Shown: positions 8,623 through 19,107, numbered from the stretch's first letter. The stretch is DNA of 64,000 nt from Trogon surrucura (GCA_020746105.1 CM036657.1:7727087-7791086); one strand, 5' to 3'. A program made the numbers and translations. Notes: generated from the letters alone by a model not told the origin.

Positions 8623-11382
8623 ACATATAAGGAATCAGAAACCATATTGAGAGGCTCTTTACTCCAATTCTGGGAAGCCCAACATACAGCTTTCAGTTCG
8701 AGTATTTGTAAGCTATCTGCAACGTCACCCTGGATTGTATGTTGCTTCCACGTTCCCCGTTGTTGCCATACACCTGCTGCGCTTCTCGTCTTCTGCCCTG
8801 CGTCTGTGAAGACCGTCCTTCCATCCACTGGTTGCTTTGAGCACGGGGGTTTTTCTAGCCATTTGTGTTGCTCAATTACTTGCCATAGTGGGCCCTTAGG
8901 ATGCTTGTTGTGAACCAGACCAGAGTAGCCCAGCAATGCTTCCTGGATTTCGATGGAGTACCACAGTTGCCATTCCAAGTCTTCATTTCCAATGGGAATA
9001 CTAATGTCTGCGGGCTCCAACCCATCTATTTCCATTATTCGAGATCGGCCCTTTCGGATCAACGTGGCGATGGCTTCTGTTCTTCTCATTAGGTGAAATT
9101 TAGGTTGCACCGGTAAGAACACCCATTCTATTATTCTTGCTGACTCTCCAGGGGATTCTTCCCCCTTTTTCTTTTGCCATTGAAGCACAATGGCAAGAGG
9201 GTTGGAATCTGTATTGATGATAAGCAATGACAGGGGGCGATCCACAAGACAGCATGCGCTCCATCCTGTTTGTAATTTAGCAGTTACTTGTTCAAGTGCT
9301 TTTGTTTGGTCTGCTGAGCAAGAACGAGGACTGTTAGCTTCTGTGCCTTGCAGCCATGGCAAAAATGGAAGTAGGTCGTCGTTGGTGATTCCAACAATGT
9401 TTCGCACCCATTGCAAATCTCCCAACAATTTTTGAGTGTCATGTAATGTCTGGATGTTTGCGTGTAATGTGATCTTCTGCGGCCTTATCTGTGCGTCTGA
9501 TATTAGCCAACCCAAATATTTCCAGGGTGCAGTTTGTTGTACCTTTTCTGGGGCCAGCACAAGACCTTGTTTACTCAATTGAGCAGTGAGCCAGGCTAAG
9601 TCGGCGTCACTCAAAGACTGTTTCGTTGCAAGCAAAATATCATCCATGTAATGATAAATAAGTGCTGAGGCAAACTTTTGACGAATCGGACGCAAGGCTC
9701 AATCGACATACAACTGACACATGGTGGGAGAGTTTTTCATCCCTTGTGGCAAAACAACCCATTCAAAATGTCGAGTTGGCGTTGCCCTGTTAATAGAGGG
9801 TATAGTGAAGGCAAATCGTTGTGTATCTTCTAGATGCAAGGGAATAGTAAAAAAGTAGTCTTTTAAGTCTATTACTACAATGTGCCACTGTTCTGGGATC
9901 ATGATGGGTGTCGGCAATCCAGATTGAAGTGCTCCCATAGCTTGCATTTGATCGTTGACTCTTCGCAAGTCATGTAACAGTCGCCACTTTCCTGATTTTT
10001 TCGGTATTACGAAAATTGGGGTGTTCCATGGACTTACAGATGATTTGATGTGGCTGGCCTCATGTTTTGGTTTGGCCTGGCCAGATTTCAGCGGCGGGGG
10101 GGGAGCTGCAGGGTGGCTTCTGTAAGAAGCTGCTAGAAGCTCCCCAAGATTGATAGAGCCAATGCCAGCCGGCTACAAAGAGGGACCCGCCGCTGGCCAA
10201 GGCTGAGCCTATCAGTAAGGTGATAGGAGAGGAACGCCTCTGTGAAAAACATATTTAAGAACGGGGAAAAGAACTGCGCCATAACAGCTGGCACAGAGAT
10301 GGAGGAGTGAGAATCTGTGCAGACACCAAGGTCAGTGAAGAAGGAGAGGGGGGAGGATGAGCTCCAGGCGCCGGAGCAGAAGGAGTCCCCCGGGTCCGTG
10401 GTGAAGACCATGGTGAAGCGGGTTGTCCCCCTGCAGCCCATGGGCGAGGTGCAGAAGTCCACCGTGAGGATCACCGCGTAGATGTCCACCGAGGACTCCA
10501 CGCCGTGTGGGTGGATGCCTGAAAGGGGACTGTAGCCCGTGGGAAGCCCACATCAGAGCAAGTTGCTGCCGGAACCTGTAGCCCGTGGAAGAGGGAATGC
10601 CCACGCTGGAGCAGGTTGGCCGGTGGGACTTTTGGGACGTTGTGGGTGGCTCACGCTGGAGCAGTTTCCCCCAAAGGACTGCGCCTCAGACTCACGAGGG
10701 GTGGGCTGCCCCTCGTGAGGTGTCTCCCGTTGGGCAGTTTGTGATGAATTGCCCTTCGTGGGACGACTCACGCGGAGAAGAGAGCGTGAAGCTTGTTTCC
10801 CGTGAGAGGGACCCCACAGTGGCCCTGGGGAAGAGTGAAGAGTCCTCCCCCGGAATGAAGAAGCGGTGGAACCAACGTCGGATGAACTGACCGCAGCCCC
10901 CATTCCCTGTCCCCCTGCGCCGCTCGGGGGGAGGAGGTGGAGAAACCGGGATTGATGTTAAGCCCGGGAAGAAGGGAGGGATGGGGGGAAGGTGTTCTGT
11001 TTAAGATTTGTTTGCTCTTTCTTACTCCTCACTACTCCTCTCTGATTAGTTCTTTTCATAAATGTACCTAATTTCCCTAAAATTGAGTCTGTTTTGCCCG
11101 GGACAGTAAATGAGGGTGATCTCCCTGTCCTTATCTCGAAACCCTGAACCCTTGGAAATATTTTCTCCCCCTGTTCAGCAGTGAAGGGGGGAGTGAGTGA
11201 GTGGCTGTGTGGGTACCTGGCGGTCGGCCAGGGTCAACCCGCGACACCTCAAGTTGTTCTTCCACAAGTTGTTCTGCTATTCGCAGCCTGTCTTTAATCA
11301 TCGGCCACTGCTCCACCCATACGGGTGTATCGGTCACCCAGGTAATCTTTTGTATGGGCGGCTGCTCGGCAGTGGCCGTCAT
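8623..11382 (-). pseudogene. pol: ERV-B1 pol: RT and RNase H, interrupted
   Basis: Coding order on the minus strand: a start segment (about 11382-11247, WVTDTPVWVEQWPM), the solo LTR 10063-11246, then RT from 10062 down. RT has motif A ([15 protein letters not shown]), [13 protein letters not shown] and the YMDD box (YHYMDDILLA). RNase H follows with TVFTDAGQKT and SDSLYVV. An in-frame TGA near 9700 lies between the WVVLPQG and YMDD blocks. RNase H stops after SDSLYVV, where segment K is fused, and no integrase follows. The insertion, the stop and the truncation make this gene dead. Confidence 0.9.
10063..11246 (+). repeat. Solo LTR H2 inside ERV-B1 pol
   Basis: A 1,184-bp LTR (TGTTTTGG to CGCGACA) with the 5-bp duplication CCTCA on both sides (10058-10062 and 11247-11251). 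It is related to the 37942-39007 copy and lies in the same orientation. It holds several degenerate repeats, for example TGGAGCAG followed by purine-rich runs, and a CATATTTAAGAA TATA-like box near 10250. The pol reading frame of ERV-B1 resumes on either side, so this LTR is younger than ERV-B1. Confidence 0.92.
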
Positions 11383-12212
11383 GATAAATGCTGATCCCTG
11401 GTTAATACCATTCCGAGTTGAGACAGCAAGTCTCTGCCTATCAGGCCTTGAAGAGTTGAAGGTAACTGCATGACATATGGCCGAAAGACTATTTGTTGTC
11501 CATCTTCAAAAACTATAGTCACAGGGTCTCTACTGGATTGAGGAGCTTCCATTCCTCCCACTCCCACAATTTGTGTCATGGGAGCCTGCAGGGGCCATGT
11601 GGGTGGCCAATATGTTGGATTAATGATGGTGACATCCGCTCCGGTGTCAAGCATTGGTCTTAATTGAACTTGACTTTCCCCCCGTTGTAGGGTGACTCTT
11701 CTTTGTGGCCGGGAATTCATGTCTAGTGTCAAGAAGACGTCAAATCCTGATGACCCAAAACCTTCATCTCCTCTTTGCTTTTGTCCCTCTTTTGGATGTG
11801 GCTGATGTGGATGGGCTGCTTCAAGGGCAAAGATCTGGGCAATCTTGCTTCCTTTTGGAATGGTAACAGGTGGTTGTAGTGCATAAGCCATAATCTTTAT
11901 TTGACCTGTATAGTCGGCATCAATAACTCCCGGTAATACTACAACTCCTTGTTTGCTGGTAGATGACCGTCCCAGCAGTAGCCCTCCAACAAAAGAGTCA
12001 GTTGAAAATAATGGGCCAAATGCAGTTGTCGGGATTAACGCTACTTGTTTGTCTTGCAGTGTAACTTCTGCTGCGGTTGCCACATCCACGCCGAGGCTTC
12101 CCCAGGTAGCGGGTTTGTTTCGTGGTAGGAAACCATCTGTGGCTTTGGTTGAGGTTGGGCGCTGATTTGTGTCTTGGCGCGTGGCCCCTGCGCGCTGCGC
12201 TTGTAGTTTTCC
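11379..12212 (-). CDS. pro: ERV-B1 dUTPase-protease (open frame)
   Basis: An open frame reached from gag by a -1 shift (candidate site GGAAAAC, 12206-12212). The dUTPase half carries the five family motifs in order: GSLGVDVAT, LLGRSS, GVIDADYTGQI, SKIAQI and GFGSSG. It would hydrolyse dUTP to limit uracil in viral DNA. The retropepsin half has the catalytic LDTGADVTII and the GRDLLSQLG flap-end motif. This N-terminal dUTPase plus protease order is that of betaretroviruses. The frame is intact in this copy, but expression would need the decayed gag upstream. Confidence 0.88.
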   Translation of the reverse strand, partial: GKLQAQRAGATRQDTNQRPTSTKATDGFLPRNKPATWGSLGVDVATAAEVTLQDKQVALIPTTAFGPLFSTDSFVGGLLLGRSSTSKQGVVVLPGVIDADYTGQIKIMAYALQPPVTIPKGSKIAQIFALEAAHPHQPHPKEGQKQRGDEGFGSSGFDVFLTLDMNSRPQRRVTLQRGESQVQLRPMLDTGADVTIINPTYWPPTWPLQAPMTQIVGVGGMEAPQSSRDPVTIVFEDGQQIVFRPYVMQLPSTLQGLIGRDLLSQLGMVLTRDQHLS

Positions 12213-14124
12213 AACTTCCTGCATGCCATGGTAGCATGGGCGTCACTATTACATATGTGACACCATACAGTCTTTTGGCATGTTCTTCTCCAGTGTCCGG
12301 ATTCTCCGCAGCGAAAGCACGGTCCCGCTGCTGGCCCATTGGCTGCTACTTTCTTTGGATTACCAGACCAGCTGTTTTTCCTTCTGGATAAAGCGGCTGC
12401 GATCACGTGTCCTTGCCTTTCAATGGCACCTTGCATGGCCGCGGTAAAGGCTGCAGCTTGGCTGCTTTGTTCTGCTCGTGATGCTCGTAATAACATTTCA
12501 TCCACTCCCGCGCCCTGTGGTAACGTGGCCAAAATGGATTTAGTACTTGAATTGGAATTTTCAAAAGCAAGTGTACGGAACAAGTGTTCTTGCAGTGGCT
12601 CAGTTAACTCGGTAGCGTCCTTTATGGCAGCAGACAATCGATCATCAAATTGATTAAATGGCTCGGTCGTCCCTTGTCGTACCGTTGCATACGTGGGTGA
12701 TTTTTTCTTTTCTGGGACTGATAACAGTGCTTGATGAGCCAGAGTCTGAGAAACTTGATGCATGATTGTCGGATACGTCAGTTGGGTTGCGGTGGTGGCA
12801 TAATTTCCGCTACCAGTCAACATATCTGCTTGTAACCCATATAAAGGATCGTTAATTTCACGGTGTTTGTTGGCCTCTTCCAGAGCCAATCTTTTCCATT
12901 CTCTCTCCCACAGTAAATATTGTGACGGGCTTAATAATAACGAAGCAATATTAAGTGCAGTCATTTGGGCACAATACGTCTTCTGTAAAAATGAATTGTA
13001 GAATACTTCGTGCAGCTTCTGATCGGATGCCATGTGTGATAAGTCTGTTTCGCTTGTTGTAAGATCTTCCAATCATGCAGTTCCCAGGTCCCTTGTCCGT
13101 TATTAATAATAACAGGACACGCAATTGAACTGGCTGCTTCCCAATCTCCCTCTATTATAGCATCTCTGATGACACTACTCCATTGCTGTTGCGAAGGTTC
13201 CTTTATGGTTCGAGTCTGAAAGTCAGGCTTGAGTGAGGGAGCTGATGGTAGTGGGGGAGCTGAGGGTTCAACCGGTGGTACTATATGGAATAATGGTTGA
13301 ACCTCTCGCGGGACCTTAGATATGGTTTCTGGTTGTCTCCAAAGTGACGATGAAACTGGTTTAAGGGTTTCTTCCATTTCTTGCTGTCTAATTGATAATT
13401 CAGCGAGCTTGTTCAGGATCTCTTTCAGAGGTTCATTCAGATCTTCCTCTTTCTTGGTCCGAGGCCTCTCCATTCGCTGCATAACTTGATCATTACCTCT
13501 GACAGATTTGTCAGGACTCAGTTCCGATTCAGAATCCTCGTCGGCAGAGGGTATCAAAGGGTTAATTTTCGGGTGACAGTCGGCTCCGCCCTGTGCCTCC
13601 TCTTTCGGCTGGGCCGCGCCTCTCGAGTCCAGCGGCAGCGCGGCTTCCGGGTTTCGCTCAGTTCCAAGCGGCTTCTGTAACAAGTCTTTCAGAGAGGAGC
13701 ACACCGGGGCCGCTGTACCCTTCATGGAGCGTGTCTGTCCTAGCCGAAAAAATGTCGCCAGTCGGGACGAGCAGGGGGTTTCTTCCTTTGCCTTTTCCCT
13801 TTCCTGCCCTCCCCCCAACGCTTCGATCGCTGACACGACAACTTTATTTTCTGCTTGCGGGATTTCTAGAGTGCGTATTATGGTTTTCCAAACAGTTCCT
13901 AGTCCTTTCGCTTCTTTTCCTTCTTTTCCTCCCTCTAGAGTACAGTCCCACAATAGATTTCCTACTTCACGCCATTCCATTGAGCTAAAGATTAATGAAG
14001 GGTCATTCATTTTCTCCCGCTTCCAAGTCCATTGGATCAGGGCCAATACATCTCCCTCCTTTACTTTTTCTCCTCTCTTAGAGAGTATATCAACAAGGAG
14101 GCGAGTAGCCGTGTCAGTTTCCAT
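12041..14124 (-). pseudogene. gag: ERV-B1 gag, one frameshift
   Basis: Matrix-like start METDTATRLLVD at 14124, with an upstream in-frame extension in which the ERV-B3 initiator MGNC reads MRNC here, so the myristoylated Gly is lost. A proline-rich region with PSAP late-domain motifs follows. Capsid has a major homology region (VRQGTTEPFNQF) and nucleocapsid has two CCHC knuckles (CFRCGESGHWRRTC and CHICNSDAHATMAC). The frame changes between about 12961 and 13072, within capsid. Ends at 12041, overlapping pro. Gag would assemble the particle and package RNA; this copy would make only a truncated product. Confidence 0.9.
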
Positions 14125-14301
14125 CACGGTCTTACCTTGGCAGGGGCTTGATTGGCTGCTCAACCTCTGGTCTCCGGTGCCCTTTTGGTCACACCTGGAA
14201 TTCTCCTGCCTCTGGCTCTCCAGCTCCCAAATCAGCTCACGTTCGATGCTTCGGAGTCTTTCCATATTCAAGCAATCCGCATTTAAGCAATTCCGCATTT
14301 T

Positions 14302-14319
14302 AAGCCTGTTCGGGTGCCA
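14302..14319 (-). promoter_or_regulatory. ERV-B1 primer binding site, tRNA-Lys type
   Basis: Minus strand TGGCACCCGAACAGG follows the LTR end, close to the Lys3 primer site used by lentiviruses and some betaretroviruses. Confidence 0.85.
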
Positions 14320-14321
14320 GA

Positions 14322-14570
14322 TGAAGAGTGTCCCTTCGGAGAGCCAGCCAAGACAACGACAAATCCCACCAATATGGCTACAAGTCCTTCTCCCTTTATT
14401 GCTCCGGACAGCTCAATATATACAGTTAAGCAGTGTCCACACGCCTGCCCCTTAACAGAGTTGGTCAGTTACAGGTTTACACGCACCAGCGTTTTATTGG
14501 GTAGTGCCATTCAACTATGCAGGCGGCTCTCGGCCCCCCTTCTCCCCCCGGGGCCAACACCTTGTTGCAA
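14322..14570 (-). repeat. ERV-B1 5' LTR, truncated
   Basis: Only the R-U5 side and part of U3 remain. The copy stops inside CCCCCCGGGGCCAACAC, a sequence also seen inside the B2 LTR, and ERV-C begins three bases later. Insertion of ERV-C into this LTR explains the cut; the missing part would lie past the assembly gap. Confidence 0.82.
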
Positions 14571-14572
14571 AT

Positions 14573-15067
14573 AAAGTAGAATTAAAATTGTAGAAGTAGT
14601 TAGGCTAAGGCTTTGACTGGCCAGGTAGGCCTTATGAGAATAACAAGTCCTGGGAAGCAAGAAGGAGTGTGCCGAAGAAGAAGGAACAATAATCAAAGGA
14701 ATCGGTAGGGCATATAGGACAAACAGAACTAGCAGAAGTAACGAACAGTTGCTTAGGGAACAGTTGCTTAGGAATAAGAAAGGTGTATAGTATAAACAAA
14801 GGGGTTCTGGTGATGGGAATTAGTTAACCATTATCCTTAGGTTAGACAAGCATGAAAATTTATAAGTTTGGGGATAATTAACAATTGTTTCTGTATGAGG
14901 TAGAATTCTGTATGTAAGCCAAGTTGTAAAAGGTATAAAAATCAAACAGAAAATGAGGGTCTTTGGAATCCTGACTTTGGACGCTAGTCCTCAGGTTTCC
15001 CGGGCCCTGAATAAAGCACCGCATAAACTGACACTCTGTTGGTTTGTGTCTTTGTTTACGGGCAACA
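14573..15067 (+). repeat. ERV-C 5' LTR
   Basis: 495 bp from TGTTGCAAATAAAG to TTTACGGGCAACA. A TATA-like GGTATAAAAATC lies near 14932 and AATAAA near 15010, at normal spacing for R. Confidence 0.85.
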
Positions 15068-15073
15068 GTTTTC

Positions 15074-15091
15074 TGGCGACCGCGGCAGGAC
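15074..15091 (+). promoter_or_regulatory. ERV-C primer binding site
   Basis: TGGCGACCGCGGCAGGAC six bases after the LTR end. The GGCAGGA block resembles tRNA-Ser primer sites, but the first stem differs, so the tRNA assignment is tentative. Confidence 0.65.
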
Positions 15092-15450
15092 TCCGGAGGT
15101 GGCAGGAGCGGTTCACGGGCTGATCCACTCCAAGCCGGCACCAGGTGATTTCTGGGGAGACATCAACCCGTGCCCGACTCCGCGCTGGACGGACAACCGT
15201 AAGGTAAGCCCGAAGGTGCTTTATTCTTTTAAGGTTGGGTGCCTGCCCGTAAGACGAGGACTTATCTCGCAGGGTTGGGGCAAAGGTTCTGGTATTGGGA
15301 AGCCTAGGCGCTGGCCGTAAGACGCAGCGAAAGCCGCGCTGAGCCAGCACTTGCCACTCGCGGCGTCGAGAATAGGCAAGTTGGTTGGTATTAAGGTAAA
15401 AGGGTTATAGTATTGTAGTTGTACGAGTGTGTGTGTGTGTGAGTAGTATA

Positions 15451-17134
15451 ATGCCGTTTAAAATGTTTAGAGTTCTATCGTGCAATGAAATCGATATCCC
15501 TGAGGATTCTCCTCTTGGTTGTTTATTGAAACGTTGGAAAGATGGTAATTTTGGAAAGGAATTAAGAAAGAGAAATTTAATTGATTATTGTAATTACGTA
15601 TGGCCTGAATATGAAACAGAAGGAATGCAGTAGCCACGAAACGGTACAGTGAATTCAGAAATTATAACCCACTTAATGCAGTTCTTACGGGAAAATGAAA
15701 AATGGGAAGAGGTGCCGTACCTTGACTTATTTTATTACTTAAAAGGGAAACCTGAATGGCAGAAAGAATGTGGAATGATGGTATTGAGATTAACAGATAA
15801 GGAATGTGCTGGTTGTAAGGAGTGGAAAGTCTGGTTCTCGGAACCAGAGGAGGATGTGTCTTTGTTAGTTTCCCCAAGCGCGCCGTCGCCCCCCCGAAAT
15901 ACCACCACCGAATGACCATAAGGTCACTATTCCTGTTTTAACAGAAGAGGAAACAGAGTCTGAAGAATTGTTGGCTGATAAGCCGAGAACGCCGCTTGCA
16001 GAGCGGACTCGTAAAGGGAGGTTAGAACGGAAAAAGAGATTGCTACAACCTCAGTTGATGGCCCCGTTACGGGAGGCTGTGGGGGGAAGTGGAGAAAGAA
16101 TTTTAGTAAAGGTCCCATCTTCTCCGAGTGATCTGATGATTTGGAAGCAATCGGCAGGGGCATATAGAGAAAATCCGGAGAAGGTGGCTCGGGTAATAAA
16201 AATGGTGATAAAAGCACAAAATCCAGATTGGAATGATTTACAGGTGTTATTAGATACCATAATGGATTCCACTGAAAAGGAGATGGTGTTTAAGGCTATG
16301 ACAGATCGTGCGCGAGAAATGGTTAGGATGCGGGTTATTAAAGGTGATACTATTAATAATTTGGTGCCCAGAGAAGATCCCGAGTGGGATCCCAACTCCG
16401 GGGAGGGGTATCGTAGACTGAAAGCGTACCAGGAATTATTGATAGATGGGATACGCGAAGGGATTCCGAAAACATTGAATTGGTCTAAATTGTATTTGGT
16501 AAGACAAGACAAAGGGGAGTCACCATCGGCGTTTTTAGAGAGACTGAAGGAGACGGCTCGGAGATATACGGATTTGGATGTGGAAGCTGAGTCAGGCAAA
16601 TTACAATTGGCATTGATTTTTATGGGACAATCTCAGGAGGACATTAGGAAAAAGCTGCAGAAGCTAGAAGGGGAAGATACACGGAACTTGGAGAAATTAT
16701 TAGAAGTGGCCTAGAAAGTATATAATAGTAGGGAAAAGGAATCGGTAAAGAAACAGCAAGCGAGCATGCTGGCGGTCCTGCAACAGGCTTCTCAAGTGAA
16801 TAATAGAGGAAGGGGCCGGGGGAGAGGAAGAGGTAATGAACGAGGAAGAAACTTCGGGTTTGGGGGTTTTGGAAATCAAGTCCCGGGAGGTCGGGAAAAG
16901 TTGGGACCTAATCAATGCGCGCTGTGTAAGGGCCAGGGACACTGGAACAAGGAGTGCCCACTTAATTTGGGGATGGGAACACCAATGGGTGGTAACATAG
17001 GTGGAAATGCATTAGGAAATGGGATGAATTTGGACGGAGGGATGAATTCTGGTAACGGAATGAACCCTTTTGTAGGAGGACCACAAGGTGCCGCTCAAGC
17101 TTTTATGATGAGAAATTATCAGAATCAGAGCTGA
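15451..17134 (+). pseudogene. gag: ERV-C gag, several breaks
   Basis: Matrix begins at ATG 15451 (PLGCLLKRWKDGNFGKE is typical of avian gammaretroviral matrix). The second residue is Pro, so there is no myristoyl Gly. A TAG ends this frame at 15631-15633, and it continues to about 15915 with proline-rich sequence. A frameshift then leads to capsid (15968-16714) with DWNDLQVLLDTIM and the homology region QDKGESPSAFLERLKE. TAG at 16712-16714 separates capsid from a basic, RGRGRG-rich nucleocapsid with one knuckle (CALCKGQGHWNKEC) and a Gly/Asn/Met-rich tail. Gag terminates TGA at 17132-17134 and the same frame reads on into protease. Confidence 0.9.
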
Positions 17135-17193
17135 CTAGACCGAGATTTAAAGGTTATTTTGGAAATAGGGGGGGAACCGATGGAATTTAGGGT
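17135..17193 (+). pseudogene. pro: ERV-C protease, first codons only
   Basis: Directly after the gag TGA and in the same frame are residues resembling the start of gammaretroviral protease (DLKVILEIGGEPMEF), just ahead of where the DTGA active site would stand. The run of Ns begins there. Confidence 0.75.
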
Positions 17194-17293
17194 NNNNNNN
17201 NNNNNNNNNNNNNNNNNNNNNNNNNNNNNNNNNNNNNNNNNNNNNNNNNNNNNNNNNNNNNNNNNNNNNNNNNNNNNNNNNNNNNNNNNNNNN
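17194..17293. other. Assembly gap, 100 Ns
   Basis: Exactly 100 Ns, the usual placeholder for a gap of unknown size. It separates ERV-C protease from the interior of ERV-B4, so the remainder of ERV-C, the lost part of the B1 5' LTR and the 3' end of B4 probably lie in it. Confidence 0.95.
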
Positions 17294-17545
17294 TCGCTGC
17301 AAGAGGGTCCAGCATTTATACTATTAAATAAACAACCTTACATAACATTGAATGCAGGAACATATGGTGTTGTTTGCTCCGTTGAATTCTTCTCACAGCT
17401 TGGCCAGGGCTGAAGGAAGAATGCAAGGGAGTCTCCCTATCTATTTTGGTCCTTAATCACACACTTCTAACAAAGCAAAAGGCAGCTGGTTTCTCTGCCT
17501 TGCTTTTAGCTAAAGAAAGATCACTCTGCTATTATGTGGCTTTGA
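17294..17545 (-). repeat. LTR-like segment K in ERV-B4
   Basis: Same segment as in B1, B2 and B3, with a TATA-like AGTATAAATGC near 17325 on the minus strand. It is cut on one side by the gap. Confidence 0.7.
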
Positions 17546-17840
17546 GTAGACAGTCTTACACAACCAATATAAGCTTCATTGTTAGTCACATAAAAAGAAT
17601 ACATATCGATAGGACAGGTAACATTGAAAACAGTTACATTTTCCCATAATTGCTCTGCCATCAGCCGTAAGCATCTTCTGCCAGTCCAATCCATGTCATC
17701 GTTGGTAATCGGTACCTCAGGGTCCCATCACGTCACGGAGTGAAACAAAGGGATTCAACAGGCAGGCCCAGTGCACGGTCGTGTTGCTGCTACACTCTTG
17801 AAGTAACAGGATGCTGCACAGCCCCATCATGCAGAATCAT
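17546..17840 (-). pseudogene. env: ERV-B4 env surface-like fragment
   Basis: Counterpart of 28549-28852 in ERV-B2, with which it aligns on the minus strand (shared stretches such as TGGATTGGACTGGCAGAAGA). The encoded cysteine-containing segment looks like part of a surface subunit but is too short and too decayed to be certain. Confidence 0.5.
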
Positions 17841-17844
17841 GCGG

Positions 17845-18912
17845 TTCCCAGGTCCCTTGTCCGTTATTAATAATAACAGGACACGCAATCGAACTGGCTG
17901 CTTCTCAGTCTCCCTCTATTACAGCCTCTCTGATGACACCGCTCCATCGCTGTTGCAAAGATCCTTTATGGCTCAAGCTTGAAAGTCAGGCTTGAGTGAG
18001 GGAGCTGATGGTAAAGGGGGAGCTGAACTGGTTTAAGGGTTTCTTCCATTTCTTGCTGTCTAGTTGATAATTCAGCAAGTTTGTTCAGGATCTCTTTCAG
18101 GGATTCATCTTGATCTTCCCTTTTTTTTTCCTTTTTTTTTTCTTTTTTTTTTTTTCTTATTAGCTCATGTATTTCTTCAATCACTCTGTTATCACATAGG
18201 GAAAACAGACTTTCCCAGGTCTGTTTTGATCATACTCTCCCATTCACTCCCATGCACATCTGGTGTACAAGAATTGTCTTATCTGTTCATTCTCATGGAC
18301 AAGCTCTCAACATGAGCTGTACTTGGCTGGTCAGGGTCTCTTTTCTTAATTAGCAAGTAAGAGTTATGTACTTGTTTAGAAAAGAGCTCAAGGACGAAAG
18401 TCTTAATTCTGCAACGCAGTGCTGCCAGCACGGCTAGCTGTAAAATGTAGGGTATCCGCAGTTCCCCCTTTTTTTTTTCTTTTTTTTTTTTCTTTTCCTC
18501 CTCCCAAGGCTTCAATCGCCGCCGCATTGACTTTCTTTTCTGCTTGCATAATTTCTAAAGTGCGTATTATGGTTTTCCAAACCGTTCCTAGTTCTTCCGC
18601 TTCTTTTCCTGTGGATACCCTACATTTTAGTTAGCTGTGCTGGCAGCACTGCGTTGCAGTTCCATTTTCCACCATCTCGGAGTTCGTGCGTGCTTCTCAA
18701 CATTTTCCTTCTTTTCCTCCCTCTAAAGTACAGTCCCACAAAAAGTCTCCTACTTCATGCCATTCCATGGAGCTAAAGATTAATGGCGGATCGTTCATTT
18801 TCTCCCTCTTCCGAGCCCATTGGATCAAGACTAATACATCTTGCTCCTTTACTTTTTCTCCTCTCTTAGAGAGCATACCAACAAGGACGCGAGTTGCCGC
18901 GTCCGTTTCCAT
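17845..18912 (-). pseudogene. gag: ERV-B4 gag, truncated and rearranged
   Basis: METDAATRVLVGM at 18912 starts the matrix region, which stays readable to about 18700. An insertion of about 90 bp (18611-18701) and another of about 280 bp (18185-18465) then break the frame. These insertions carry inverted copies of a 49-bp sequence. The distal part encodes ILNKLAELSTRQQEMEETLKP and ends near the capsid border, where it is joined to the env-like fragment. T-rich runs on the plus strand (18118-18158 and 18466-18495) mark expanded Lys/Arg codons. No capsid homology region or zinc knuckle remains. Confidence 0.82.
18409..18661. repeat. Inverted repeat, about 49-bp arms
   Basis: Arm 1 (about 18409-18460) and arm 2 (about 18611-18661) are reverse complements, sharing GCAACGCAGTGCTGCCAGCA and ATGTAGGGTATCC with a few mismatches. 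About 150 bases of gag sequence lie between. B1, B2 and B3 lack both arms. Confidence 0.8.
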
Positions 18913-19087
18913 CGCGGTCTTACCTTGGCAGGGGCTTGATCGGCCACTCAAGCTCTGGTCTCCGGTGCCCTTTTGGTCACACTCGGAACTCTCCTGCCTC
19001 CAGCTCTCCAGCTCCCAAATCGGCTCAGGTCCGATGCTTCGGAGTCTTCCCACATTTAAGCAATCCGCATTTAAGCGTCCATAGAGG

Positions 19088-19105
19088 GTCCCTGTTCAGG
19101 CGCCA
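19088..19105 (-). promoter_or_regulatory. ERV-B4 primer binding site, tRNA-Lys type
   Basis: Minus strand TGGCGCCTGAACAGGGAC, one base off the standard Lys3 primer site. Confidence 0.88.
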
Positions 19106-19107
19106 GA

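Larger units (their letters stand above)
7683..14570 (-). mobile_element. ERV-B1: beta-like provirus, no integrase
   Basis: Read from high to low coordinates: truncated 5' LTR, Lys-type primer site, gag, dUTPase-protease, RT and RNase H, a captured LTR-like segment, a stub of env transmembrane protein, purine tract, 3' LTR. Integrase and Env surface subunit are absent, as in every ERV-B copy in this window. A solo LTR of another family sits in pol (10063-11246) with its own 5-bp duplication, and the outer part of the 5' LTR is cut at about 14570 where ERV-C begins. Target duplications of ERV-B1 itself cannot be read because that end is lost. Confidence 0.9.
14573..17193 (+). mobile_element. 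ERV-C: gammaretroviral provirus, 5' half
   Basis: 5' LTR, primer site, gag and the first protease codons are present; everything downstream is lost in the run of Ns. Gag architecture, a single CCHC knuckle and an in-frame gag-pro stop mark it as a gammaretrovirus. It is not the same family as ERV-A, judged by a different LTR and leader. Confidence 0.88.

Noticed and set aside
10133-10903. Minus-strand frames in LTR H2 and similar ones in LTR H1 (37956-38711)
   Set aside because: Low-complexity, repeat-derived frames inside solo LTRs with clear target duplications.
12961-14455. Plus-strand frames across ERV-B gag (also 32864-33715)
   Set aside because: Antisense shadows of minus-strand gag; they appear identically in each ERV-B copy.
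15649-15919. Minus-strand frame opposite ERV-C matrix
   Set aside because: Shadow of the gag region; no domain.
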